45,323 nt of DNA, from assembly GCA_945902755.1 (NCBI GenBank), contig CAMDNC010000006.1:1-45323 (forward strand). Direction: 5' to 3'. Every line of letters starts with the position of its first letter. Position 1 is the stretch's first letter. A program made the translations under genes and the position numbers. This document shows positions 25,078 through 33,614 of this stretch, in pieces. The notes under the pieces were generated by a model, which was given only the letters and a program-made list of their open reading frames with translations, made no database searches and was not told the origin of the DNA. The stretch comes from Flavipsychrobacter stenotrophus (GTDB lineage: Bacteria > Bacteroidota > Bacteroidia > Chitinophagales > Chitinophagaceae).

Positions 25078-26748
25078 TTACTTAACTGTTAGGCTTTTAA
25101 TAGTTCCTTTTTCAAGCACTATCACTTTGTCACATTTTGCAGCAAAAGTTTCGTCGTTACTCACTACAACCATGACATTGTCTTGAGAATAAGAAAGTAA
25201 ATAATTTTTTATTTTGTTTGCGTATTCTTCTTCTAGTCCTAGCCAAGGTTCTTCTAATAACAACAATTTTGGATTATGAATTAAGGCTCTCATTAATAGA
25301 ATCATTTTTATAACTCTGCCAGAAAGATGCTGCCCCATGGGGAATAGCTCTAGGTCGTAGCCCTCGGTATGTTCATCAATAAATTTCTTAAGTCCTACAA
25401 TTTCAGCTAATTCATTCAATTGAAAATAAGTTATTGTATCGTCACCCACACAGATATTTTCGCGCAATGTACCTTGAAAGATATCCTGCATTTGCACTAA
25501 AATCCCTGTGTTTATCCTTATTGATTTGGTATCATAACTACTTTGTGGAACTCCGTTAATAAGAATTGTTCCTTTATAGTTTGGGTAAGTACCCGTTAGC
25601 AATCTTAATAAAGTAGATTTACCAGAATTGTCCCTGCCCATTATGCATATTTTTTCGCCAGCAGCTATTTCAACTGAAATATTGTTGAGAACATTTTTCC
25701 CATCCTCGTAACAAAATGACAGATCTTTAATTTTAATATTAAGTGGGCTTTCTAAGTCTTTAATATGTAAATCACCTGATTTTTCATTAGGCTTATCTAT
25801 AACTTTTGTTATTTTCTCTATAGAAGTTAAAACATCATATACCTTATCAAGATTTATAATTAGCTTCTCGACCGACCCTAATACCATCAATATAACTATC
25901 TCAGCGGCTATAAACTGGCCAATATTTAATTGCTGATTAACAAGCAGATATCCCCCAATTACAAGCATTGAAGAAACTATAAGTACCTTAAATATGACCA
26001 AAGTCCAGTACTGAAATAAAAGAATCTTGAAATGAGAAGTTCTAGCTGATAAATAACCAGATACATACTTATCGGTCTTACTGATATGCAAAGAATTGTT
26101 TCTGGAAAACTTAAAAGTTGTGATAACTCTAGCAAGTTCTTGCAGGTAGCCTGCCACTTTGTATTTGTAGTTACTTTCTTCTATGCTTGTTTCTAATCCT
26201 TTATTACCGGTAGTTCGCAATATTAAATAAAGAATAGACAAAAGAAGAATGCCAAAAAAAATAAAAACTGGGTGATAAAAAGACAAAAGTATCAATCCAA
26301 AAACTATCTGTATGGTTGCAGCAGGAATATCAAGTAGTATTTTTGCAATTCCTTTTTGTAAAGAGACTGTATCAAAAAAACGATTTACTAATTCAGGAAG
26401 ATAATAATCATTAATGTCTTTCTGATTAAGGTTAGGTATTTTATGAGCATACAAAAATGAATACCTTACAAAAAGTTGTTGCTCAATTTTTTCGATGATT
26501 TTCATTTGGTTTACCTGAAGCAAGCCATTAAGAAATACACCTACAATTACTATTATTACCATCAATACAAGTGATGTTGAGATTGCACCACCTAAAACGA
26601 AGCTGATGATGGACTGAATACCTAATGGTAATGACAGCTGCACAAGACCTGCAAAAATGGAATAAAAGTAGATAGATGTGATTTCATTTTTCTCAAATCT
26701 CAAAATTTCTAAAAAGCGAGATAGTGTACTAATCTTTTTTTCTGCCAT
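25078..26748 (-). CDS. HlyB-type ABC exporter (membrane + NBD) with degenerate ATPase motifs
   Basis: Numbering is from ATG 26748 (556 residues). The TTG at 26769 lies inside the predicted -7 box. Residues 1-310 form a six-helix exporter domain, and about 335-556 form the nucleotide-binding domain. Walker A is intact (GRDNSGKS, 371-378), as is the Q-loop (Gln421). But the signature is LSGRV (475-479) instead of LSGGQ. The Walker B aspartate is Glu (LLLLEEP, 495-501), and the H-loop His is Asn531 (VVVSNDE). No N-terminal C39 peptidase is present. These losses mark a 'degenerate' half that normally pairs with a competent partner; none is encoded here. It heads the ABC-HlyD-TolC operon. Confidence 0.88.
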   Translation of the reverse strand: MAEKKISTLSRFLEILRFEKNEITSIYFYSIFAGLVQLSLPLGIQSIISFVLGGAISTSLVLMVIIVIVGVFLNGLLQVNQMKIIEKIEQQLFVRYSFLYAHKIPNLNQKDINDYYLPELVNRFFDTVSLQKGIAKILLDIPAATIQIVFGLILLSFYHPVFIFFGILLLSILYLILRTTGNKGLETSIEESNYKYKVAGYLQELARVITTFKFSRNNSLHISKTDKYVSGYLSARTSHFKILLFQYWTLVIFKVLIVSSMLVIGGYLLVNQQLNIGQFIAAEIVILMVLGSVEKLIINLDKVYDVLTSIEKITKVIDKPNEKSGDLHIKDLESPLNIKIKDLSFCYEDGKNVLNNISVEIAAGEKICIMGRDNSGKSTLLRLLTGTYPNYKGTILINGVPQSSYDTKSIRINTGILVQMQDIFQGTLRENICVGDDTITYFQLNELAEIVGLKKFIDEHTEGYDLELFPMGQHLSGRVIKMILLMRALIHNPKLLLLEEPWLGLEEEYANKIKNYLLSYSQDNVMVVVSNDETFAAKCDKVIVLEKGTIKSLTVK

Positions 26749-26766
26749 GGATATTTCTTGATGTAA

Positions 26767-26774
26767 CAAATGTA
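26767..26774 (-). promoter_or_regulatory. TAnnTTTG -7 box of the export operon
   Basis: CAAATGTA on the + strand reads TACATTTG toward the ABC gene, 18 bp from ATG 26748. It supports that start and a separate promoter downstream of the sbtA-like gene. Confidence 0.5.
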
Positions 26775-26883
26775 CTCCATTAAAAACTCAATGAGATAGT
26801 AAAGCTATTATAGAAGTGTTAAATACTATTGATTCTAATAACATTCTAATCTCATTTAAAAGCCAGCTAAATACAAATACTGA

Positions 26884-27837
26884 TTATTGTATAAGCATCC
26901 AATAAAAAGGCATACCTAGGGTAATATTTAGGGGAAAAACAATACCTAACGCCATGGGAATATACAAGCCAGGATCAGCTTTTGGTGCAATTTGCCTCAT
27001 TGCAGCTGGCACAGCTATGTATGATGCGCTAGAAACCAAAATTGTTAGCAGGAATCTGTTTCCATCAGCAATGTCTATGTAAGCAGTAACAAGAATACAT
27101 ACTATGCCATTAAAAATGGGTACCATCAATGCAAAAACTGAAACAAACATACCATATGCTTTGAAGGAACTGAATCTTCTTGCTGCAACCATACCCATCT
27201 CTAATAAAAATATTGCTAAAAACCCTTTGAAAATATCTGTGGTAAAAGGTTTAATTCCTTCTGCTTGCTTCACATCTGTAATAATTCCTATTAGTAAACT
27301 ACCCATTATCATTAGAACTGAACCATTAGTGAGAGACTCATGTAAAATACTTTTAAGACTATTACTTGACTTTTCTAAGCTGTACTTTCTGATTAACATC
27401 ACACCAATAATTATTGCAGGAGCTTCCATAAGCGCCATGGAAGCTACCATATGCCCACCATATGGTACACCTTGGTTGTCTAAAAAAGAAATTGCGGTAA
27501 CAAAAGTTACTGCACTTACTGATCCAAATGCCGCGGCAATTGCCCCTGAGTTTTCTATGCTAAGTTTTCGCTTCAACAAGAAAAAAGTATACAAAGGAAC
27601 AATTGCGGCAAAAACAACTGACAAAACCAATGTGAAAGTAATTTCTTTGTTCAAACCACTGTGTGCTAATTCTTGCCCCCCTTTAAAACCAATTGAAAAT
27701 AATAGATATAATGATATAAACCTTGATGTAGAAGCAGGTATCTCTAAATCACTTTTTACTAAAGTAGCAAATACACCTAACACAAAAAATAATAAAGTAG
27801 GATTGGTAATGTTACTCAATAATAAGTTATAATCCAT
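26884..27837 (-). CDS. SbtA-like sodium-dependent bicarbonate permease
   Basis: The 317-residue integral membrane protein has about eight to ten hydrophobic segments. Recognisable stretches are LLLSNITNPTLLFFVLGVFATLVKSDLEIP, LLFSIGFKGGQELAHSG, the crossover AAAFGSVSAVTFVTAI and SSASYIAVPAAMRQIAPKADPGLYIPMALGIVFPLNITLG. They match the SbtA family (formerly DUF897), known from cyanobacteria for Na+/HCO3- uptake and widely found in heterotrophs. It has no adjacent SbtB-like PII gene. It is divergent from purB (145 bp apart). Confidence 0.88.
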   Translation of the reverse strand: MDYNLLLSNITNPTLLFFVLGVFATLVKSDLEIPASTSRFISLYLLFSIGFKGGQELAHSGLNKEITFTLVLSVVFAAIVPLYTFFLLKRKLSIENSGAIAAAFGSVSAVTFVTAISFLDNQGVPYGGHMVASMALMEAPAIIIGVMLIRKYSLEKSSNSLKSILHESLTNGSVLMIMGSLLIGIITDVKQAEGIKPFTTDIFKGFLAIFLLEMGMVAARRFSSFKAYGMFVSVFALMVPIFNGIVCILVTAYIDIADGNRFLLTILVSSASYIAVPAAMRQIAPKADPGLYIPMALGIVFPLNITLGMPFYWMLIQ

Positions 27838-27853
27838 AAAGTTGTTTTTTGAA

Positions 27854-27861
27854 CAAATGTA
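27854..27861 (-). promoter_or_regulatory. TAnnTTTG -7 box of the sbtA-like gene
   Basis: CAAATGTA reads TACATTTG on the minus strand, 16 bp from the ATG. A small dyad TACTATCAATAGTA lies at 27887-27900, upstream of it, between the two divergent starts, and could be an operator. Confidence 0.5.
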
Positions 27862-27970
27862 GTGTTTACGCTCAATTAAGTAGCAATACTATCAATAGTA
27901 AAAGCGAAAATACCATAGCAGATACTGAAAATATTAGTTGAAATAGTAAACAGTTAGCATTATCGCAGCT

Positions 27971-27978
27971 TATATTTG
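27971..27978 (+). promoter_or_regulatory. TAnnTTTG -7 box of purB, implying a leaderless transcript
   Basis: TATATTTG ends 4 bp before the purB ATG (27983). With the usual start about 5-8 nt after the box, the mRNA would start at or near the initiation codon. Confidence 0.5.
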
Positions 27979-27982
27979 CAAA

Positions 27983-29332
27983 ATGGAACTAAACGCACTT
28001 ACAGCTATCGGACCAATAGATGGTCGTTATAGGTCACAGTTAGAGACACTTGCACTGTATTTCTCCGAATATGGATTAATAAAATATAGGGTACGAGTTG
28101 AGGTTGAGTATTTTCTTTATTTGGCGGAAAAAAAAATAATAAAGTTACCATCATCTGTAAAACCTGCAAAGCTTAAGAACATATATTTAGATTTTTCTGA
28201 AGCTGATGCTAACATAATAAAACAAACAGAACGCATAACCAATCATGATGTAAAAGCTGTTGAATACTTTTTGAAAGAAAAGTTGTCAGCTCTGGGTGCT
28301 GGTGAACTAACTGAGTGGGTTCATTTTGGACTTACATCGCAAGATATCAATAACACTGCTGTGCCACTTTTATGGAAAGAAGCTTTGGAAGAAGCATATT
28401 TACCACTTTTACTTAACATGCATTTGCACTTGTACCAATTGGCACAAGAATGGAAAGGGATACCGATGTTAGCTCGTACACATGGCCAACCTGCATCGCC
28501 AACTACGCTGGGCAAAGAATGGATGGTGTTTGTAGAGCGAATTGAAGGTCAAATAGACCAATTGTTAAATATACCATTTGCAGCAAAGTTTGGTGGTGCT
28601 ACTGGTAATTTTAATGCCCATAAAATAGCGTTCCCTGATGTTGACTGGGTAAAATTTGGCAATGATTTCCTTGAGAAAAAACTAGGATTGGAACGTATGC
28701 AGTATACGACACAAATTGAACATTATGATAGTCTCGCTGCTCAATTTGATGCACTTAAACGCATTAATACCATACTGATCGACCTTTGCAGAGATGCTTG
28801 GCAATATATAAGCATGGAGTACTTTAAGCAAAAAGTAAAAACTGGTGAAATTGGGAGTAGTGCTATGCCACACAAGGTAAATCCTATAGATTTTGAAAAT
28901 GCAGAAGGAAATCTGGGAATTGCAAATGCTCTTTTTGAACACTTGAGTGCAAAGTTGCCAATAAGCCGATTGCAACGTGACTTAACTGACAGTACGGTAC
29001 TTCGTAACATTGGTATACCTTTATCACACAGTTTTTTAGCATTGAAGTCATTAGAAAAAGGTCTTGGAAAATTACTTCTAAACCAGCAAAAAATGGAGGA
29101 AGATTTGGATCGTAATTGGGTTGTTGTAGCAGAAGCTATTCAAACTATATTGCGCAGGGAAAACTACCCACAACCCTATGAAGCACTGAAAGATTTAACA
29201 AGGGGAAAAACGAGCATTACCAAAGATGATATTCATTCGTTTATTGACTCTCTTATAATAAATACGAAGATTAAAAAAGAACTAAAAGCAATTACACCGC
29301 ACAATTACACAGGTGTAGATTTTGATTTTTAA
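27983..29332 (+). CDS. purB: Adenylosuccinate lyase
   Basis: The 449-residue fumarase-superfamily enzyme cleaves SAICAR and adenylosuccinate. Motifs include GPIDGRYRSQ (11-20), the second conserved block EWVHFGLTSQDINNTA (about 110-125), LARTHGQPASPTTLGKEW, and the signature GEIGSSAMPHKVNPIDFENAEG. Length and pattern are typical of the long E. coli-like PurB. It is followed 3 bp later by a gene of unknown family, so the two are likely co-transcribed. Confidence 0.95.
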   Translation: MELNALTAIGPIDGRYRSQLETLALYFSEYGLIKYRVRVEVEYFLYLAEKKIIKLPSSVKPAKLKNIYLDFSEADANIIKQTERITNHDVKAVEYFLKEKLSALGAGELTEWVHFGLTSQDINNTAVPLLWKEALEEAYLPLLLNMHLHLYQLAQEWKGIPMLARTHGQPASPTTLGKEWMVFVERIEGQIDQLLNIPFAAKFGGATGNFNAHKIAFPDVDWVKFGNDFLEKKLGLERMQYTTQIEHYDSLAAQFDALKRINTILIDLCRDAWQYISMEYFKQKVKTGEIGSSAMPHKVNPIDFENAEGNLGIANALFEHLSAKLPISRLQRDLTDSTVLRNIGIPLSHSFLALKSLEKGLGKLLLNQQKMEEDLDRNWVVVAEAIQTILRRENYPQPYEALKDLTRGKTSITKDDIHSFIDSLIINTKIKKELKAITPHNYTGVDFDF

Positions 29333-29335
29333 TAA

Positions 29336-30292
29336 ATGCCGACAACAAACTTGATCACTCCCGAAAAAATGTTTGAAAGCTTAGTTGCTAAAAACAGCAA
29401 CTTCATCGATCATAAACCTACGGTAGATGTAGTTATAAACATATATGGAAAACCATGGAATACAGCGGTAACGTTATTCAGTCTTCTGAAATACTCAGGA
29501 CAGTGGATTGACAAAATATATTTTATCACCGAACGCAAACAACCACATGATAGTAACTTTGACTTTATTACTCTAGCACTAGGTAATAAAATAGTACCCT
29601 ACACTCCTGGTTTTTGGTTGTGGGTACGTCCATTTAGAAACAAGTTGGTCTTCAGTTTACCAGGATTTAGAAAATCGGTAAGATATCAATTTGGTTGGGA
29701 GCAAACAGACAAAAATTTTCTTTTCGTAACTCATAATGACGTTCTCTACACTGGCGATATAATAGGGAGTATGTTGCATGGAGTTGGAAATAATATTGGT
29801 ATAGGTCCAGTAGGACAATGTTGGAACTGCTCAGCCAATTTTGCTGGATTATGTTCACCAGATAGATATACAGAATACAAACCTGGCTACAATGAATTGA
29901 TTAATTTGTTAAAACAGTATCCTGGTAGTAGACAGAAAGACTATGGTAAACTGCCTAAGAAAAATCGTCATTGGCCACTGCCTGAATGTAGACTCAATGA
30001 ATGGACAGCACTAATAAATATGAAGATAGCTAGAAAGGCAACAATGCCAGTGGGTAAGGCGATACCTTTCGGTGCATTTTATGAACTAGATATAGCTACT
30101 AGATGGTTTTCGGACGTATTGAACATGGGGCACACAGTTTCAAATTTTGACATTTCACCTTATGCGCAGCATGCATGGGCTGGAAATTTACGTAGTGGGC
30201 ACGCTGCATTGTTTGATGTAGATGAATATACCTACTCAGAGAAAACAGCAAAAGCATATCTAGAGAATGAATATTCTAAGATGAGTGCTTAA
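29336..30292 (+). CDS. Putative glycosyltransferase-like protein of unknown family
   Basis: The 318-residue protein has a GT-A-like beginning: TVDVVINIYGKPWNTAVTLFSLLKYSGQWIDKIYFITER (about 28-66) resembles a nucleotide-sugar domain with a strand-helix-strand. The expected metal-binding DxD is not evident; THNDVLYTGD (about 133-142) is the nearest acidic stretch. The middle has Cys-rich GQCWNCSANFAGLCS (about 162-176). No signal peptide or clear membrane helix is visible. It starts 3 bp after purB, and no polysaccharide genes are adjacent. I could not assign a family; a GT call is tentative. Confidence 0.45.
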   Translation: MPTTNLITPEKMFESLVAKNSNFIDHKPTVDVVINIYGKPWNTAVTLFSLLKYSGQWIDKIYFITERKQPHDSNFDFITLALGNKIVPYTPGFWLWVRPFRNKLVFSLPGFRKSVRYQFGWEQTDKNFLFVTHNDVLYTGDIIGSMLHGVGNNIGIGPVGQCWNCSANFAGLCSPDRYTEYKPGYNELINLLKQYPGSRQKDYGKLPKKNRHWPLPECRLNEWTALINMKIARKATMPVGKAIPFGAFYELDIATRWFSDVLNMGHTVSNFDISPYAQHAWAGNLRSGHAALFDVDEYTYSEKTAKAYLENEYSKMSA

Positions 30293-30344
30293 TAGCAAAG
30301 ATTGAAGCGTCATGTTAGGAATTTTACACAATAATTACCGATGA

Positions 30345-31169
30345 CTATTCTTTTATTAAAAGAGAGTTAAAAGATTCATTGTCTGATTCTGTTCGATTGT
30401 TAGCTGCAAAAATTTCGGCTGATTCACGTTCAGCATTCCATTCAACAATAAAATTGTTTCTACCTGTACCTGTCAATATCCCCATAAAATTCTGCTGTAT
30501 TAGCTCAAGCATTGCAAGGAAAGTAAATATAGCATGTATCCTGTTTTCGCAAGAAATGAACAAAACCTCGAAGGAGACCCTTCTTTGTTCTCTTAGGTGT
30601 TCAATAAGGTAAGTTCTTTGCCCTTCCAAACTGTAATTGTACTTAACTACGACGTGTTGTGGTTTAAGGTTTCTTTCGTTAAATCGTTTAATTACTTTTT
30701 CATATGCTTGTAGTAATTTATACATAGTCACAGTCTGAATTTCTGTTCCTTCAGCATAAGACTCACCCAAGCTATCCAATTCTTGTTTTATGTTGCCACG
30801 TTTTTGCTGCATCTGACGGTCGGCTTCCATCATTACCATAACTTCAGATGCTTCTTTAAAACGTTTGTATTCCAAAATTTTATCTACCAATTCTTGCCGA
30901 GGATCAATTTCATTACCATGAGCATCCACATCTCTTCTTGGCAACAACATACGTGCCTTTATGCGCATAAGTGTAGATACAAAAAGAATAAATTCGCTTG
31001 CTAATTCAATATTTAGGTTTTCCAAAGAATGAATGTAACCCAAAAAGTCGTTTGTTAATTTGGCTATCGGTATGTTATATATATCCAGTTCATCGCGCTC
31101 AATAAAAAACAGTAGCAGATCGAAAGGACCTTCAAATTGTGGCAACTTTATTTGATAACTGACTGACAT
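30345..31169 (-). CDS. scpA: Segregation and condensation protein A (kleisin)
   Basis: The 274-residue protein starts SVSYQIKLPQFEGPFDLLLFFIERDELDIYNIPIAKLTNDFL, the ScpA N-terminal SMC-neck-binding domain. Further matches are ASEFILFVSTLMRIKARMLLP (about 60-80) and a C-terminal winged helix (EQRRVSFEVLFISCENRIHAIFTFLAMLELI). It forms the kleisin subunit of the SMC-ScpAB condensin. scpB and smc are not nearby. It converges with the GT-like gene at 30292. Confidence 0.93.
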   Translation of the reverse strand: MSVSYQIKLPQFEGPFDLLLFFIERDELDIYNIPIAKLTNDFLGYIHSLENLNIELASEFILFVSTLMRIKARMLLPRRDVDAHGNEIDPRQELVDKILEYKRFKEASEVMVMMEADRQMQQKRGNIKQELDSLGESYAEGTEIQTVTMYKLLQAYEKVIKRFNERNLKPQHVVVKYNYSLEGQRTYLIEHLREQRRVSFEVLFISCENRIHAIFTFLAMLELIQQNFMGILTGTGRNNFIVEWNAERESAEIFAANNRTESDNESFNSLLIKE

Positions 31170-31230
31170 TTATCGATTTAGAACGTACATGCAAAAGATG
31201 ATTTCAAAAGTAACTATTTAAAACTAAATA

Positions 31231-31264
31231 GGACTACTGTAATTATAGACTACCTACAGTAGCC
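31231..31264 (-). terminator. Terminator between the DUF3078 gene and scpA
   Basis: GG-A-CTACTGTA (31231-31241) pairs with TACAGTAGCC (31255-31264), with one bulged A and a 13-nt loop. It lies 28 bp past the DUF3078 stop and is followed by T-rich sequence on the minus strand. Confidence 0.55.
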
Positions 31265-31292
31265 AAAATGTAGGACAATTTTTATTGAAAAT

Positions 31293-32315
31293 CTAGAACT
31301 TATACCCTACCCCAAATGTAAACACCTGTTTTAGCTGTACCCATCCTAAACCAGATCCGGGCTCATTTTTTTCAAGAACCGCTCCTGTATTGTCAGTATA
31401 AGTGGTGCTGTAAGGTATATTATTGTCATACATTACAGTTGCGCCTAATGTAATATTGAAATACTTTGAAATTTTCCAAGAAAAGAGATTATCAAAAAGT
31501 ATATTCAAGTTACCTGGATTATCTTTCTTGATTACAATTCCAGCGCTATCTTTAGTATCTTTTGCAAGATAATTGGCATACAAATCTAGTCTGGTTTTGT
31601 ATACAATATTTCTTGTGATATTATAAGTATATCTACCTGAAAAGTATGCACCCATTTGAAAAACACTAGTTTTGCCAAACGGCACGCCAAAAGCACCCTC
31701 TGGTGAGCGCAATGTATATATTCTGTCTGCTACTACCATACGAGCTGCAACAGGCGACAGAAATAAAGTAACATCACTACCTCGTCTATACTCTAAACCT
31801 ATGGCAGTAGTAAAAAATGCTGGAGAGAAAAAATTAGACGTAGGTAATGTATCCCAATTAGGTAATGAATAATCGTAACCTTTTGTAAACTGCGATTTGA
31901 AGTTAAATAATCCGGTAAAATAGAAATTCCTTGAAGTATCGATCAGCTTCCCGTACTTGGAGGTGAAATCTATTCTGTCATCCGTTTTACGGGGAACAAA
32001 ACCTGTTGAGTAATTATAAGTTAGACCATAGGTCATATCTAGGTTGTTACTCCAAATGTCTCTGTGATCCAAGCGATCAAGTCTTCCACTGAATATTCCA
32101 TTCACTTGCATAGATGCAAGTTCACCACCCGCAGCCCAATTGTGGAGGAAACCACCATTGGTGCCCAAACTGAGTACGCCGCTATGAGTCCATGCAACGG
32201 TATCTTTATTAGAAGTTTCTAAAGATTTTTTTATCTCATCAACCTTTGTGACTTGTGCATTTGTTTGAAGCCCTAATGCCATGCAGGCAGCGGCTGTGAG
32301 TATAGATTTTCTCAT
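31293..32315 (-). CDS. DUF3078 outer-membrane-like protein
   Basis: The 340-residue protein has a signal peptide (MRKSILTAAACMALGLQTNA) and then alternating amphipathic beta-strands. It ends in an aromatic residue (TFGVGYKF), as outer-membrane barrels do. It contains the family-like stretches GVLSLGTNGGFLHNWAAGGELASMQVNGIFSG and NLDMTYGLTYNYS. I recognise it as DUF3078, common in Bacteroidota and of unknown function. It follows gldB by 41 bp on the same strand and may share its transcript. Confidence 0.85.
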   Translation of the reverse strand: MRKSILTAAACMALGLQTNAQVTKVDEIKKSLETSNKDTVAWTHSGVLSLGTNGGFLHNWAAGGELASMQVNGIFSGRLDRLDHRDIWSNNLDMTYGLTYNYSTGFVPRKTDDRIDFTSKYGKLIDTSRNFYFTGLFNFKSQFTKGYDYSLPNWDTLPTSNFFSPAFFTTAIGLEYRRGSDVTLFLSPVAARMVVADRIYTLRSPEGAFGVPFGKTSVFQMGAYFSGRYTYNITRNIVYKTRLDLYANYLAKDTKDSAGIVIKKDNPGNLNILFDNLFSWKISKYFNITLGATVMYDNNIPYSTTYTDNTGAVLEKNEPGSGLGWVQLKQVFTFGVGYKF

Positions 32316-32356
32316 AAATCCATTTTTAGTTTAAAAAAATACTTAATTGAACTGAA

Positions 32357-33442
32357 CTATCTGGGCTTATAATTAGCCATTTCTAAAAACTTTTCGGCAA
32401 CTAATTGCTGATCAGTAAGTTGTTTTAATGACACTGATTTATTGTTAGCCATGAATGCGGCTACAATTCTATAACCCAACCACACTCCTACACTACCTGG
32501 AGTCGACTTTTCTACAACACTAACTGGTTCTAACCCTCTAGCAAAAGGCCCATCAGTTATATAAGGCATAATATTCTGGGCTTCTTTAGAGTAAAGTAGC
32601 TGATTCTGAATAAAGAAATTGTAGATTAATGCTTCATTGTTATTGCACCATTCTACCTGCTTCTGTTTGTAACCAAACAATGTAGAATCCGGAATTGAAG
32701 GAAGTAACTTATGAAGGAAATACTGCTCTTTACCTTTTTGTATCATTAAATCAAGAAGATTTTTCTCGGCCATCTTTAAAGGGTGCATACCCTTATATAT
32801 AGCTCCAAAAACTGAAACAGGTATGTAAGATGGTCTTAGGTGTGCATTCATATATTCATGTACACCAATAGAGCGGTAATGCTTAAAATCATCTCCTAAG
32901 AACATGTCAAGCCCTATGCAAAATGTTGTATTGTCTACCGGAAAACTAGGCCAGTTACTGAGGCCCATATTCAAATATAAAATCTTGGGAATAGCAACAT
33001 TAGGGTAATAGTATTTGAATAGCTTAAATCCGGAAATTAACTGCTCGTCGGTTTTTTGGGTATTGGGGTATTTAATATCAATTGCGTTTTGGAGTTCTTT
33101 AAAGTCTTTGAAAACCAGAAATGGTTTTAGACCTTCCCTTATTCCTGTAACTGTGTCATTATAGTTGCCATTGATTCCGTACGCCATTATTGTATCAAGA
33201 AAGTAATTCAGAAAATCCGGGTACTTTTCATTGAGTTTTTTTAAACCTTCTCCAATTTTGTTAGTATCCAATGCATATAAGTCTTTGTCGAACCTACTAG
33301 TATTTAATTCTATTTTGATGGTAGATGTATCTGGCACATATTCGGACTCATTTTTACAACTTTGAAAAATCAATAAACAAACTACTGCCAACGATGTAGT
33401 AACCTTTTTTAAACCTAGATTTTTACCCAACTTATTTATCAT
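32357..33442 (-). CDS. gldB: GldB-family gliding-motility lipoprotein
   Basis: From ATG 33442 the protein has 361 residues and a lipoprotein signal: a hydrophobic stretch ending LIFQSCKN provides the lipid-modified Cys. Diagnostic GldB stretches follow: SRFDKDLYALDTN (about 47-59), LNEKYPDFLNYFLDT, YYPNVAIPKILYLNMGLSNWPSF and FCIGLDMFLG. GldB is needed for gliding and associated surface machinery in Flavobacterium. Whether this organism glides cannot be told. Starting 11 codons earlier (33475) is possible but would extend upstream of the TAnnTTTG box. Confidence 0.88.
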   Translation of the reverse strand: MINKLGKNLGLKKVTTSLAVVCLLIFQSCKNESEYVPDTSTIKIELNTSRFDKDLYALDTNKIGEGLKKLNEKYPDFLNYFLDTIMAYGINGNYNDTVTGIREGLKPFLVFKDFKELQNAIDIKYPNTQKTDEQLISGFKLFKYYYPNVAIPKILYLNMGLSNWPSFPVDNTTFCIGLDMFLGDDFKHYRSIGVHEYMNAHLRPSYIPVSVFGAIYKGMHPLKMAEKNLLDLMIQKGKEQYFLHKLLPSIPDSTLFGYKQKQVEWCNNNEALIYNFFIQNQLLYSKEAQNIMPYITDGPFARGLEPVSVVEKSTPGSVGVWLGYRIVAAFMANNKSVSLKQLTDQQLVAEKFLEMANYKPR

Positions 33443-33463
33443 ATAACTATTGAGAATTGGTGG

Positions 33464-33471
33464 CAAAAGTA
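33464..33471 (-). promoter_or_regulatory. TAnnTTTG -7 box of gldB
   Basis: CAAAAGTA reads TACTTTTG on the minus strand, 21 bp from ATG 33442. It argues against the longer frame starting at 33475. Confidence 0.45.
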
Positions 33472-33554
33472 ACAAAGTGATAGGAAGTAAAGAACGGTGA
33501 AAATAATAATTTATCTCTATTACTAAACACTGAAGGGGACATGCCTAAAATAAA

Positions 33555-33594
33555 AATCTGCTACAAATACATAAGAAGTATTGTGTAGCAGATT
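33555..33594 (-). terminator. Hairpin terminator of the tryptophan dioxygenase gene
   Basis: AATCTGCTACA-AATAC (33555-33570) pairs with GTATT-GTGTAGCAGATT (33578-33594), with one bulge and a 7-nt loop. It lies 20 bp past the stop. Confidence 0.65.
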
Positions 33595-33614
33595 ACTGCT
33601 ATAAAAGTAAAATA

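Noticed and set aside
26749-26769. TTG start adding seven residues to the ABC protein
   Set aside because: It overlaps the TACATTTG -7 box, so it would precede the predicted transcription start.
27104-27832. Plus-strand ORF of 242 codons
   Set aside because: It is a mirror frame of the SbtA-like permease on the minus strand; it has no recognisable motif.
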